DNA of 30,299 bases from an uncultured Calothrix sp. (GTDB taxonomy: Bacteria; Cyanobacteriota; Cyanobacteriia; Cyanobacteriales; Nostocaceae), in assembly GCA_937884685.1 (NCBI GenBank), contig CAKZYM010000225.1, positions 1 through 30,299 on the forward strand. Reading direction: 5' to 3'. The notes beneath the pieces are model-generated. The model worked only from the letters and a program-made list of their open reading frames with translations. It ran no database searches and had not been told where the DNA came from. The translations under genes and the position numbers were made by a program. Position 1 is the first letter of the stretch; every line of letters starts with the position of its first letter. Below, in pieces: positions 12,790 through 21,288 of this stretch.

Positions 12790-14406
12790 ATGAGTCTTTG
12801 TATAAATCCTCACTGTCCAAAACCCGATGATAATCCCGATAAGATAATGTTTTGTCTTGGTTGTGGTTCGGAATTACTGCTGCAAGGACGTTATAAGGTT
12901 GTAAAGTATTTGGGAGGTGGGGGTTTTGGTAAGACTTATGAAATTAAAGAGCGCGATAATAATCTAAAAGTTCTTAAAATTCTCCACAATAATTTTCCCA
13001 AAGCGATTGAATTGTTTCAACGGGAAGCTGAAGTTTTATCTCAGCTAAATTATCCCGGAATTCCCCAAGTTGAAGCTGACGGATATTTTGTTTATCATCC
13101 CCGTAACAGTCAGGAACCTTTGCACTGTTTGGTGATGGAAAAAATTGAGGGGATGGATTTATATGAATACATTAAACAGCGGGAATATCGTCCTATTGAT
13201 GAAAGAATGGCAATGCAATGGTTGCAAGAATTGACAACTATTTTGCAGCAGGTTCACAATCAAAACTTTTTTCATCGCGATATCAAACCACCTAACATAA
13301 TGTTGCGGGCTGAAGGTGGTTTAGCACTGATTGATTTTGGTACCGCACGAGTGGTTACAGATACTTACTGGCAAGCACAAGCGCAAGGGCAGGTAACGGG
13401 GATAGTTTCCGCTGGATATACCCCACCGGAACAAATGAACGGTCAAGCTATGCAGCAATCTGATTTTTTTGCTTTGGGACGCACGTTCGTTTATTTACTC
13501 ACCGCAAAAGACCCCAATCAATTTTATAATCCCCAAACTGATGAATTATTATGGCGCGATGCAGTACCGAATCTTTCGCAACAGTTTGCAGACTTTCTTG
13601 ACTGGATGATGAAACGTTCCCCAAGCAAACGTCCAGCAAATACTGAAGAAATTTTACAACGGTTATTGGATATCAAGCCAATTTCATTTTTACCCACGCT
13701 TCAAAGTAATATACCTGCTAATACTAATAATCCTGAGATTTTTAACGTCACTAATCCACCGAGAACAGACAAAATTAATACTCCAGCAATTCCAATAACA
13801 ACTATTAACGCTGGCTTTTTCTATCAATGGATGTTATCGAATATTGTCGGTATTGGAATTGGTTTATTTATACGCAGTATTTTTAGTGGAGCGGTATATT
13901 CTATTTTTGGTCAGGATGTAGGTTATCGCTACGCTATGCTAGCAGCAATTGTCACTTTGGTTCCAGTGGAAATTATGCAATGGTTAGTATTAAGACAGCG
14001 AATTATATTTAATTTGTGGTCTTTAATAGAAACTTTGTTCGGTTTTCTAATCGGTTTATTTATAGGAACTTTTACAGGGAGAATATTATTCGGTTCTGAG
14101 GGAGAATTACTATGTGCGGTGATAGGAGTAATCGGAGGAACATCTATAGCTAAATGGCTAACTATACGCCGACAAATAGACAATTCCTTCGGATGGTTAA
14201 TGCTATCTTTAATCGGTATTTTTGCCAGCATGTTTTTAGGTTCTTTTACAGGTTTAATTGCTAACTTTTTCTTATCTAAAGTTTGGAATGCAAAAGACAT
14301 TGCTTGGATTGTTAGCTTTGTAATTGGAGTGATAACAACTACTATCTTATCTAGTTTAATTACTGGGATAGCATTTTTAAGATTGTTTCGACGTGTAAAA
14401 ACGTAG
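12790..14406 (+). CDS. Ser/Thr protein kinase with zinc ribbon and membrane domain
   Basis: 538 residues from the ATG at 12790. Cys4, Cys9, Cys22 and Cys25 form a small zinc-ribbon-like N-terminus. A complete eukaryotic-type kinase follows: glycine loop GGGGFGKTY at 42-50, catalytic Lys63 (VLKIL), HRDIKPPNI at 162-170, DFG at 182-184, and YTPPEQ in place of APE. After a Pro/Asn-rich linker (about 300-340), the C-terminal 190 residues contain about six hydrophobic helices rich in Gly/Phe/Ile (GFLIGLFIGTFTGRIL). Kinases of this layout are frequent in filamentous cyanobacteria, with mostly unknown substrates. An ATG at 12763 is in frame but lies in the CCCAATGCCC repeat, so it is unlikely to be the start. 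Confidence 0.9.
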   Translation: MSLCINPHCPKPDDNPDKIMFCLGCGSELLLQGRYKVVKYLGGGGFGKTYEIKERDNNLKVLKILHNNFPKAIELFQREAEVLSQLNYPGIPQVEADGYFVYHPRNSQEPLHCLVMEKIEGMDLYEYIKQREYRPIDERMAMQWLQELTTILQQVHNQNFFHRDIKPPNIMLRAEGGLALIDFGTARVVTDTYWQAQAQGQVTGIVSAGYTPPEQMNGQAMQQSDFFALGRTFVYLLTAKDPNQFYNPQTDELLWRDAVPNLSQQFADFLDWMMKRSPSKRPANTEEILQRLLDIKPISFLPTLQSNIPANTNNPEIFNVTNPPRTDKINTPAIPITTINAGFFYQWMLSNIVGIGIGLFIRSIFSGAVYSIFGQDVGYRYAMLAAIVTLVPVEIMQWLVLRQRIIFNLWSLIETLFGFLIGLFIGTFTGRILFGSEGELLCAVIGVIGGTSIAKWLTIRRQIDNSFGWLMLSLIGIFASMFLGSFTGLIANFFLSKVWNAKDIAWIVSFVIGVITTTILSSLITGIAFLRLFRRVKT

Positions 14407-14422
14407 CACTGCTAATTCTTCT

Positions 14423-15460
14423 CTACATTAAATATTCAGAGATAATATTCCCTCCAAAATGCGCTGCAAGGGTTTCAATTAAAGATAGAGGTATGGGAAT
14501 CCCATTTTGTAAACGTTGTTCGCGAGTAATTTTTTCTAATTCACCGGGATAATAAATTGGTTCTTCTGCTTCTAATCGGGGAGTTTCTTTCAGAGAATTA
14601 ATTGCTTTTTGTACCTCTTGATAAAATTTTTCTATATCAGTCCAAGCAGCTACATCTAAAACTAAAAATAAATGTCCGGTTCCATTTTCTGCATCGTGAA
14701 TTGCTTTGTTTTTAAACATTGCTGTTGCAGTTCCGAGTAGTGGCCCGCATAACAAATCTGAGATAAATGCTAAACCAGAACCTTTATAAGAAGCGGGTAT
14801 ATTAACAGCTACTTCCTCGGGATTTAAGGTCGGTTTACCTTCTGCTGTTAATCCCCAACCCAAGGGAATTTCTAAACCTTGATAAGCAAAATGTTTTACT
14901 TTTCCACCGCTGACCGCTCCGGTGGCCATATCAATAATTACCGGTTGATTACCTGTAGGAACTCCCCAGGAAATTGCGTTGTTTCCCAATTTTGCAACCT
15001 TTCCACCAAAGGGTGCTAAATCGACAACATTAGTATCTGTAGTCGCAAAACCAATCATCCCTGCTTCGGTAGCCATCCGCGTATAATATCCCGCAACACC
15101 AAAGTGATTGCTGTTAGTCACACCAACAACCGCTATCCCAGTTTTACCAGCTTTGACAATTGCCATTTCCATTGCAACTTTTGCAGCATATTGTCCCGGT
15201 GCAGCATCTGCATCGATACGAATCAAACTAGGACGTTCGGAAATTACTTTTATCTCTGGTTTGGGGTTTATCCGTCCGCTTTTAAGGCTTTTGTCATAAC
15301 CGATAATTTGCTGTACACCGTGAGAATCTATACCCCATAAATTCGCTTCTACTAAATGATTAATTAATGCTGTTTGTGCTTCTGATGATAGTAAATGCGG
15401 TTTAAATACTTGTGTTAGAAAGCTGTGTAATGTCGATGGTTGGACTAAGAGGGTTTTCAT
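14423..15460 (-). CDS. Ldh2-family NAD(P)-dependent 2-hydroxyacid dehydrogenase
   Basis: 345 residues of the malate/L-lactate/sulfolactate/ureidoglycolate dehydrogenase family (Ldh_2). It shows GIDSHGVQQI (His47) at 43-52, NSNHFGVAGYY near 115-125, DLAPFGGKVAKLGNNAIS near 147-164, and IDMATGAVSGGKV near 175-187. Family members reduce 2-oxo acids to 2-hydroxy acids with NAD(P)H. The usual LGTNP is LGNNA here, within the cofactor-binding region, so substrate or cofactor choice may differ. It converges on the kinase gene with a 16-base gap and no visible terminator. The substrate cannot be assigned from sequence. Confidence 0.87.
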   Translation of the reverse strand: MKTLLVQPSTLHSFLTQVFKPHLLSSEAQTALINHLVEANLWGIDSHGVQQIIGYDKSLKSGRINPKPEIKVISERPSLIRIDADAAPGQYAAKVAMEMAIVKAGKTGIAVVGVTNSNHFGVAGYYTRMATEAGMIGFATTDTNVVDLAPFGGKVAKLGNNAISWGVPTGNQPVIIDMATGAVSGGKVKHFAYQGLEIPLGWGLTAEGKPTLNPEEVAVNIPASYKGSGLAFISDLLCGPLLGTATAMFKNKAIHDAENGTGHLFLVLDVAAWTDIEKFYQEVQKAINSLKETPRLEAEEPIYYPGELEKITREQRLQNGIPIPLSLIETLAAHFGGNIISEYLM

Positions 15461-15527
15461 GGGATAATTATTTTACAGTCAGAGAAATATGAATACAATT
15501 TTACATGTTTAGTCAGGGTAAATAAAG

Positions 15528-15734
15528 ATGGAAGATTTCCAAGAAACTTTGGTAGAAACAAATGTTAAGTACAATATCGAATTTAAAGGTAAACATATTG
15601 TGATTGAGAATTTGCCAGTTCATATGAACGAAGCAAGAGACGAATATTATGTTTCTTCAACCGTGATGCAGTATTTAATAAACGTCGTTTTAGAAAAATT
15701 TACAGAAGGGTCAGAAGATGAATTGAATGATTGA
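15528..15734 (+). CDS. Small acidic protein of unknown function
   Basis: 68 residues, acidic, no cysteines, no membrane segment. The middle (FKGKHIVIENLPVHMNEARDEYYVSSTVMQYL) resembles the IVIENVPA-RV...TGE-YFSPET pattern of small antitoxin-like proteins (YgiT/MqsA-type without the zinc finger). I treat that as a weak resemblance only. It has its own leader of 67 bases and is divergent from the Ldh2 gene. No toxin-like gene adjoins it. The nearest downstream gene is the convergent VanW gene. Confidence 0.6.
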   Translation: MEDFQETLVETNVKYNIEFKGKHIVIENLPVHMNEARDEYYVSSTVMQYLINVVLEKFTEGSEDELND

Positions 15735-15810
15735 ATCGAGATTATAAAGACAACTAAATAAAAGTCGCAATGACTATTGTAGATTGTATAAATTCTGAAT
15801 GATATAAATT

Positions 15811-16617
15811 TTAAGCTGCAACTGCTGGAATAAAAGGTTTATAAATATCAATATTTTGATAATTGCTTTCCCATTCTGAATTTATATCCACTCTCTCTTT
15901 ATTTAAAATAAACCTTTTAGTTTCAACTTCCCAACCAGACATTCCACCATCAGATAATATTAATTCTTGTAAAATTTTTGATTTAACTTTTACATCAAAT
16001 GGTATTGCTTCATGACCCCAGATACTGGCTGTAACTTCAGCTTTTTCTGGAAAGACTTGCAGCCTTAATAACAAAGGTATATTACTAACGTTTCTGACAA
16101 TCAAATCTTTATAGCCATAAGCTACAGTCGCATCTTGGCCTAATGTAAAAAATCGCTTTTCCCCATGAGCATCAATACTGTGGTTATAGCGTTCTAAAAC
16201 TTCAAAATTACCCCAAAGCAATGCATTAAACAATGTTGTAGAAATCTGACATAAACCACCACCGACATCATTAATCAATTTACCTTTAACCAACATTGGA
16301 CCGGAACGAAATCCGTTTCTTTCAATAGGACGAGGAACGCTATTCCAAAAACCAAAAATTTGCTGCGGCTGAATAATTAATCTGTCTATCCTGTCAGCCG
16401 CTAGCTGCATGTTATGAATGCGATTTTCGTTTATATTAGCTAATCCAGAACGTTTTTTAATCGGAGTAGTAAAGCTGCTCCATTGATATTTATAAGTGGA
16501 AATATCTAGGTTATTTTTTTTGCTAGCGTAATCAAAAGCATAGCCTTTCAAAAGATTTGTACTAGATTTTTGTAAATGTTTTGAATAAGCTTTCCAACTA
16601 CGTAAAGAGTTTTTCAT
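15811..16617 (-). CDS. VanW family protein
   Basis: 268 residues. The VanW core is complete: LIIQPQQIFGFWNSV near 80-94, RNGFRSGPMLVKGKLINDVGGGLCQISTTLFNALL at 100-134, RYNHSIDAHG near 143-152, and GQDATVAYGYKDLIVRN near 160-177. VanW accompanies some glycopeptide-resistance clusters but its biochemistry is unknown; many bacteria carry it outside such clusters. No signal peptide or membrane helix is seen, so it appears cytoplasmic. It is divergent from the radical SAM gene (247-base gap), which is followed by a D-Ala-D-Ala-ligase-like gene and murJ. The local grouping points to cell-envelope or peptide-ligation chemistry, as inference only. Confidence 0.88.
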   Translation of the reverse strand: MKNSLRSWKAYSKHLQKSSTNLLKGYAFDYASKKNNLDISTYKYQWSSFTTPIKKRSGLANINENRIHNMQLAADRIDRLIIQPQQIFGFWNSVPRPIERNGFRSGPMLVKGKLINDVGGGLCQISTTLFNALLWGNFEVLERYNHSIDAHGEKRFFTLGQDATVAYGYKDLIVRNVSNIPLLLRLQVFPEKAEVTASIWGHEAIPFDVKVKSKILQELILSDGGMSGWEVETKRFILNKERVDINSEWESNYQNIDIYKPFIPAVAA

Positions 16618-16864
16618 AACCGTATAAAACCCTAAATTTATATTTTGACAAAGTGCTAATTAAAAATCATTCTACAAATTATCTGCTCCTATACCAGGAT
16701 AAAATTGACAATTTATAGTAGTAAAACTACTTATGTTTTTACATCTGTTGAAATATATATTTTTTGTTTGATTGGATTTTTGATGGCATTATTAAAACTT
16801 AAAACCAAAACATCACGAATCCTGTAATCTTAAAGTTGAGTAGATATGCTGGGAGCAACAACGG

Positions 16865-18013
16865 ATGAGAGAATTAGTTTGCGAGAAAATTCCACAGGCT
16901 AAAAATTGGCGAGATGAATTAATCGAAAGTCTTAAATTATCTAGTTCTGCTGAAGATTGGTTGTCTCTCAATGATTCGGATAAACAGCGTGTTAATAGTG
17001 CAAAGCAGCGTTTTCCGGTAATGGTTCCTGTAGGTTACGCTGATTTAGTTAACTGGGAAAACCCATCAGACCCTTTGCGTCAATTACTAATTCCATCCGA
17101 TGACGAAGAAAGCGATATCGGTTCGTTAGATACCAGTGGAGAAGAATTTTCTACAGTAATTCCAGGTTTACAACACAAATACGAGCAAACAGCAGTATTA
17201 ATAGTTACTCAGGCTTGTGCGGGTCACTGTCGCTACTGTTTTCGACGACGGTTGATGAGCAAGGATGTGATGGTGAAAGAAACTATCGAGGATTTACAGG
17301 AAGCTATATCCTACATTAAACAGCATCCTGAAATTGATAACGTATTGCTGTCTGGTGGTGACCCAATGGTTTGCAGTACCCGTCGCTTAGCTAATCTCTT
17401 AGCAGCACTATCTCAAATTCCTCATATTTGGCAAATCCGTATTAGCAGCAAGCTACCAGCTTTTCTTCCTTCTCGTTTCACCACAGATTCAGAATTATTA
17501 TCAGTTTTAAATCAGTATAATTCCAGATTCCAAATAGTCTTTCAATGTCATTTTGACCACCCCCGCGAAATCACACCTTTAGCAGAAAAAGCATTGTTTA
17601 ATTTACGAAAAGCAGGTTGTTTATTAACCTCACAAATTGCATTGATGAGAGGAGTTAATGCAGAAGTCGATACAATGACTGAACTATACAAACGCTTGCA
17701 TCGTATGGGTGTAATTCCTCAATATTTATTCCATCCCCGACCCGTAAAACACGCGACTCATTTCCAATTACCGATAATCGAAGCGATGAACCTAGTAGAA
17801 GCAATACGTCAAAATTGCAACGGTTCGGTAAAACGCTTTCGCTATATTTTGACTCACTCTGACGGGAAGCTAGAATTAGTCGGTTTAATGGAAGGTTTAC
17901 CCATGCAGTTAGTTGCTAGATGGCATCAGGTTAGAAGAGGATTAGATAAGTCTGGTTTGATGGTGGTTGATATTGATCAGAATAGCGTTTGGTTGGGAGA
18001 GGGTAATGGGTAA
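16865..18013 (+). CDS. KamA-like radical SAM aminomutase, substrate uncertain
   Basis: 382 residues of the lysine 2,3-aminomutase family. The [4Fe-4S]/SAM motif C-x3-C-x2-C is at Cys118, Cys122 and Cys125 (ACAGHCRYCFRRR). LLSGGDPMV near 164-172 is the family's SAM/PLP region. The PLP lysine is most likely Lys335 (HSDGKLELV). Aligned by eye with Clostridium LAM, the two aspartates that hold the substrate lysine (Asp293, Asp330) are replaced by Arg292 and a hydrophobic residue, so lysine is unlikely as substrate. GGGAG nine bases before the ATG is a clear ribosome site. The final GEGNG and stop derive from a tandem repeat, and a MITE-like element begins directly after the stop. The ATP-grasp gene follows and may use its product. 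Confidence 0.85.
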   Translation: MRELVCEKIPQAKNWRDELIESLKLSSSAEDWLSLNDSDKQRVNSAKQRFPVMVPVGYADLVNWENPSDPLRQLLIPSDDEESDIGSLDTSGEEFSTVIPGLQHKYEQTAVLIVTQACAGHCRYCFRRRLMSKDVMVKETIEDLQEAISYIKQHPEIDNVLLSGGDPMVCSTRRLANLLAALSQIPHIWQIRISSKLPAFLPSRFTTDSELLSVLNQYNSRFQIVFQCHFDHPREITPLAEKALFNLRKAGCLLTSQIALMRGVNAEVDTMTELYKRLHRMGVIPQYLFHPRPVKHATHFQLPIIEAMNLVEAIRQNCNGSVKRFRYILTHSDGKLELVGLMEGLPMQLVARWHQVRRGLDKSGLMVVDIDQNSVWLGEGNG

Positions 18014-18120
18014 TACAGCACCTTGCAGGTAAATGAGGTACAAAAAAATTTTATAAAACTCTTGTGGTACGGGCATCCCTGCCCGTTAGAACGTACCTCA
18101 TAAAGATGAAATATGCTGTA
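18014..18120. mobile_element. MITE-like element with 5-bp target duplication
   Basis: 107 bases with imperfect 28-base terminal inverted repeats. The outer 7 bases are perfect (TACAGCA...TGCTGTA) and so are the inner 9 (ATGAGGTAC at 18033-18041, GTACCTCAT at 18093-18101). A central GGGCA-TCCC-TGCCC hairpin lies between them. GGTAA flanks it on both sides (18009-18013 and 18121-18125), consistent with a target-site duplication. The left copy includes the stop codon of the radical SAM gene. Confidence 0.75.
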
Positions 18121-18214
18121 GGTAAGAAAACTAAAACAGCCTTACTAATTATGAAAAGCTTTACGTTACTCTAAGCTTATCTTTGTGTCCTTCTGGGTTC
18201 AAAAATATATAACA

Positions 18215-19204
18215 ATGCTTAAAATTGGAATCCTATTCGAGAACCAATCTGACATCATGTCAAACCCTAGCGCTAGGGAAGAAACTCATTACCACTGGAG
18301 AGAAAACGAAGAAGTTGAAGCTGTAGCGACTCATTTAAAAGCTTTGGGTCACGATGTCGATTTAATTGGTACGCTAGATGATTTATTAGAAAGATGGCAA
18401 AATAATCAGCTACCAGAATTCATTTGGAATCTTTCAGTCAGAACAACATCGCGCAATCGTACCGCTTTAGCACCCGCAATTTTGGAACAGTTGGGAATAC
18501 CTTACACTGGTGGAGATGCAACGGTAAAAAGTCTGACGCTGAATAAAGATTTTCTCAAACCGGTTTTATTGTGGAGGGGAATTTCAACTCCACCTTGGTT
18601 TCGTTATGGAGTTGGTGAGCAGATAACACAACCACCTTGGGAAAAATGTATTCTAAAACCTGCTTGTGAAGGTTATTCTTTGGGTTTACAGTTTTGGGAA
18701 GCATCTACGGGTTTAACGGAATTACAGCACAAAGTTCAGCAATTACATCAACAGTTTCAAGCTGCTGTATTATGCGAGCAATTTATAGAAGGTCGTGAAA
18801 TTACTGTCGGTGTTGTGGGAAATGATAAACCCGTATTTATTGGAGCGGTAGAAACAGTAACTAAGGAAGGTAAATCGTTAGAACAGCAAGTTTTAGATTT
18901 ACAAGCAAAAAGACATGGTGGTTTTCAGAAAATAAATATAGATTTGTATATTCCACAGTTGCGGAAGTTGCGAGAAATAAGTTTAGATTTAATCGAGTTA
19001 CTCAAGCCATTGGATTATGCTACCTTTGATTTCCGAGTTTCTGCTGGTAATCAAGCTTATTTATTGGATATTAACGCCGACGCTACATTACATCCACAGC
19101 GTTCTTTTGCTCAAATTGCTCGCAATAATGGTTTATCCTACGGGCAATTAATTGAAGTAATTTTAGAAACAGCAAGGTTAAAGGGCATTGGGGATAGGGC
19201 ATAG
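18215..19204 (+). CDS. D-Ala-D-Ala-ligase-like ATP-grasp enzyme
   Basis: 329 residues from the ATG at 18215 (an in-frame GTG at 18185 would add a poor 10-residue extension). It begins LKIGILFENQSD, as D-Ala-D-Ala ligases do. LGIPYTGGDATVKSLTLNKD near 97-116 precedes the ATP-grasp lid and strands: KCILKPACEGYSLGL, LCEQFIEGREITVGVVG near 186-202, and DYATFDFRVSAGNQAYLLDINADATLHP near 267-294, which carries the Mg2+-binding acidic and asparagine residues. It forms a bond between a carboxylate and an amine using ATP, but the substrate need not be D-alanine. It lies downstream of the KamA-like gene and upstream of murJ. The last residues (GIGDRA) are encoded by a GGGCAT-type repeat. Confidence 0.85.
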   Translation: MLKIGILFENQSDIMSNPSAREETHYHWRENEEVEAVATHLKALGHDVDLIGTLDDLLERWQNNQLPEFIWNLSVRTTSRNRTALAPAILEQLGIPYTGGDATVKSLTLNKDFLKPVLLWRGISTPPWFRYGVGEQITQPPWEKCILKPACEGYSLGLQFWEASTGLTELQHKVQQLHQQFQAAVLCEQFIEGREITVGVVGNDKPVFIGAVETVTKEGKSLEQQVLDLQAKRHGGFQKINIDLYIPQLRKLREISLDLIELLKPLDYATFDFRVSAGNQAYLLDINADATLHPQRSFAQIARNNGLSYGQLIEVILETARLKGIGDRA

Positions 19205-19325
19205 GAAATTGTATTTTCTTTTACTTTTAACTCATCATTTCTACTCTTATTCCTCTTTACATTTTTACTACTTTCTAACAAACGCATCCACTATTAGAAT
19301 ACAAATCCTTTAACTTTTAATAATC

Positions 19326-19353
19326 CCCAATGCCCAATTTCCCATGCCCAAAT
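19326..19353. repeat. CCCAATGCCC repeat, copy 2, containing the murJ start
   Basis: 28 bases identical to 12759-12786 apart from one C/T difference. Its internal ATG (19344) is the only reasonable start for murJ, whose conserved N-terminus begins a few codons later. Confidence 0.8.
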
Positions 19354-20912
19354 CATTAAAAAACATCGCTGGAATAGTAGCAGTTGCAACTCTCCTCAGC
19401 AAGCTGTTCGGGTTGTTGCGTTCGACTTGTATTGCTGCGGCTTTTGGTGTGGGTGCTGTAGTAAATGCTTTTAATTTTGCCTATATTATTCCTGGATTTT
19501 TACTTGTTGTTGTGGGTGGTTTAAATGGCCCTTTACATACTGCTTTGGTCAGCGTTTTAGCAAGAAGAGATGAGGAAGACAGCGCTAATTTGGTTGCGAC
19601 TATTGCGACTTTATTAACCTTAATTTTGATTCCCGTTACTATATTAATCATTGTTTTCGCGCCTTTTTTAATTGATTTAGTAGCACCGGGATTAAATTAT
19701 CAGGTCAGGGAGATTGCCATTTTACAATTACAGATTATGGCTCCTCTGGCTTTATTTGCGGGGTTAATTGGGGTCGGGATTGCTAGTTTGAATTCAGCAG
19801 ATTTATACTGGCTACCTTCCGTAAGTCCGATGCTATCAAGTATTGCTGTTATATCCAGCTTGGGTATTTTAGCTTGGCAATTAGGAGATAATATCAACGC
19901 ACCGCAAAATCTGGCTTTGGGTGGAATGGTTTTGGCTGTGGGAACTTTAGCTGGTGCTATATTGCAGTGGGTCGTGCAGTTAATTGTCCAATCACGTAAA
20001 AGTGTATTGATAATTCGTCCCAGATTTAATTTTCGTTCTCCGGGAGTTAGGGAAGTATTGCGATTAATGGCTCCTGCTACGCTTTCGGCCGGGATGTCAA
20101 ATATCAACCTTTACGTTGATTTGCGATTTGCTTCTTTTATTCCTCAAGCTGCTGCAACTCTTAGCTATGCTGAATTACTATCGCAAACTCCTAGGGGACT
20201 TTTATCCAGTATCTTGTTGGTTCCCTTATTACCGAGATTTTCGAGATTAGCTGCAAATCAAGAATGGAATCAGTTAAAGGAACAGGTTCGTCAAAGTATT
20301 GTAGTTACAGCTTTAATTATTTTACCTTTGAGTGCTTTGATGATGGCTTTATCAATTCCCATCGTCAAAATAGTTTACCAGCGTCAAGCTTTTGATAGTA
20401 AAGCTGTAGAAATGGTAGCTTCGGTTTTGATTGCTTATAGTTTGGGAATGTTCCCCAGTGTTGGAAGAAAAATATTAACTCGGGTATGTTATGCATTGAA
20501 TGATGCTAAAACTCCGTTTCGTATCAGCATTTTCAATATTTTACTCAATGTAATTTTAGATTACGTTTTGGTAAATAGTTTTGGAATGACGGGTTTGGTC
20601 TTTGCTTCGATGGGAGTGAATTTAATTGCTGGGGGAATGTTATTAATTTATCTGCATCGTCAACTTGAAGGTTTACCTTGGAAAGATTGGATTTTACCGA
20701 TTTTTAGTTTAACTGGAGCAAGTACAATTGCGGGTTTAACAGCTTGGGTTACAAGCTGGGGAATTGAAATTATTTGGAAAGCTGAAGGATTAATATTTGA
20801 TTTAGTTCAATTGAGTGTTTCCGGAATAATTGGTTTGATAGTTTTTAGTTTAATTTTGATGATTTTGCGGATAAATGAAGTTGATTTACTATTAGCAAAA
20901 TTGCGGAAGTAG
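19344..20912 (+). CDS. murJ: MurJ/MviN lipid II flippase
   Basis: 522 residues with 13-14 hydrophobic helices. The N-terminus has the family's GIVAVATLLSKLFGLLRSTCIAAAFGVG pattern and the following VNAFNFAYIIPGFL. Later landmarks are TPRGLLSSILLVPLLPRFSRLA near 283-304 and FPSVGRKILTRVCYALNDAKTPFRIS near 374-399. MurJ flips lipid-linked peptidoglycan precursor across the plasma membrane and is normally essential. The predicted start codon lies in a dispersed repeat, so the first residues (MPKSL) are not ancestral. It follows the ATP-grasp gene by 139 bases on the same strand. Both act on cell-wall precursors by family, but cotranscription is unproven. Confidence 0.93.
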   Translation: MPKSLKNIAGIVAVATLLSKLFGLLRSTCIAAAFGVGAVVNAFNFAYIIPGFLLVVVGGLNGPLHTALVSVLARRDEEDSANLVATIATLLTLILIPVTILIIVFAPFLIDLVAPGLNYQVREIAILQLQIMAPLALFAGLIGVGIASLNSADLYWLPSVSPMLSSIAVISSLGILAWQLGDNINAPQNLALGGMVLAVGTLAGAILQWVVQLIVQSRKSVLIIRPRFNFRSPGVREVLRLMAPATLSAGMSNINLYVDLRFASFIPQAAATLSYAELLSQTPRGLLSSILLVPLLPRFSRLAANQEWNQLKEQVRQSIVVTALIILPLSALMMALSIPIVKIVYQRQAFDSKAVEMVASVLIAYSLGMFPSVGRKILTRVCYALNDAKTPFRISIFNILLNVILDYVLVNSFGMTGLVFASMGVNLIAGGMLLIYLHRQLEGLPWKDWILPIFSLTGASTIAGLTAWVTSWGIEIIWKAEGLIFDLVQLSVSGIIGLIVFSLILMILRINEVDLLLAKLRK

Positions 20913-20938
20913 ATTATTTGATATTTAAAAGTTTTCTC

Positions 20939-21130
20939 ATGAATCGAGAAGAGATTGAAAGAGTAATCCGTAGATTGGGTTAAGAGGATACTTTTCAAAA
21001 CATCCTTTAAGGAACGAAACTCAACATAACTTGGAAAGCCAAACAATTCAACAATTATAAAGTTGGATTACATTGCTTCTGCACTCTTGGTAAACCAAAA
21101 AATAACTCTTGCGTTTCTAACTCAAGCTAA
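20939..21130 (+). pseudogene. Possible decayed small gene with two in-frame TAA codons
   Basis: An ATG at 20939 opens a frame reading MNREEIERVIRRLG, TAA, EDTFQNIL, TAA, then a coherent 39-codon run beginning GTKLNITWKAKQFNNYKVG and ending in TAA at 21128. If both internal TAA codons were once CAA, a 63-residue protein results. I recognise no family. The rest of the gap up to 21288 is AT-rich, with the leader of the next gene. Confidence 0.25.
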
Positions 21131-21288
21131 GTCGATATTCTATAAGTCCAGGCTATATACAATACGGCGCAGTTAAGTTTTACTTATATAAAATAAATGT
21201 TTTTTATATCTGGATAGTATTTACATTTACTTAGCTTATGCTTAGACTACAGGTATAGTTTGTTACTAAAACATATTTGGATAGAGCA

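Noticed and set aside
10452..20983. Stop-codon reassignment (TAA read as glutamine)
   Set aside because: TAA ends many intact genes here, such as arsH, arsC and the radical SAM gene. Ordinary nonsense mutation in decaying genes explains both cases.
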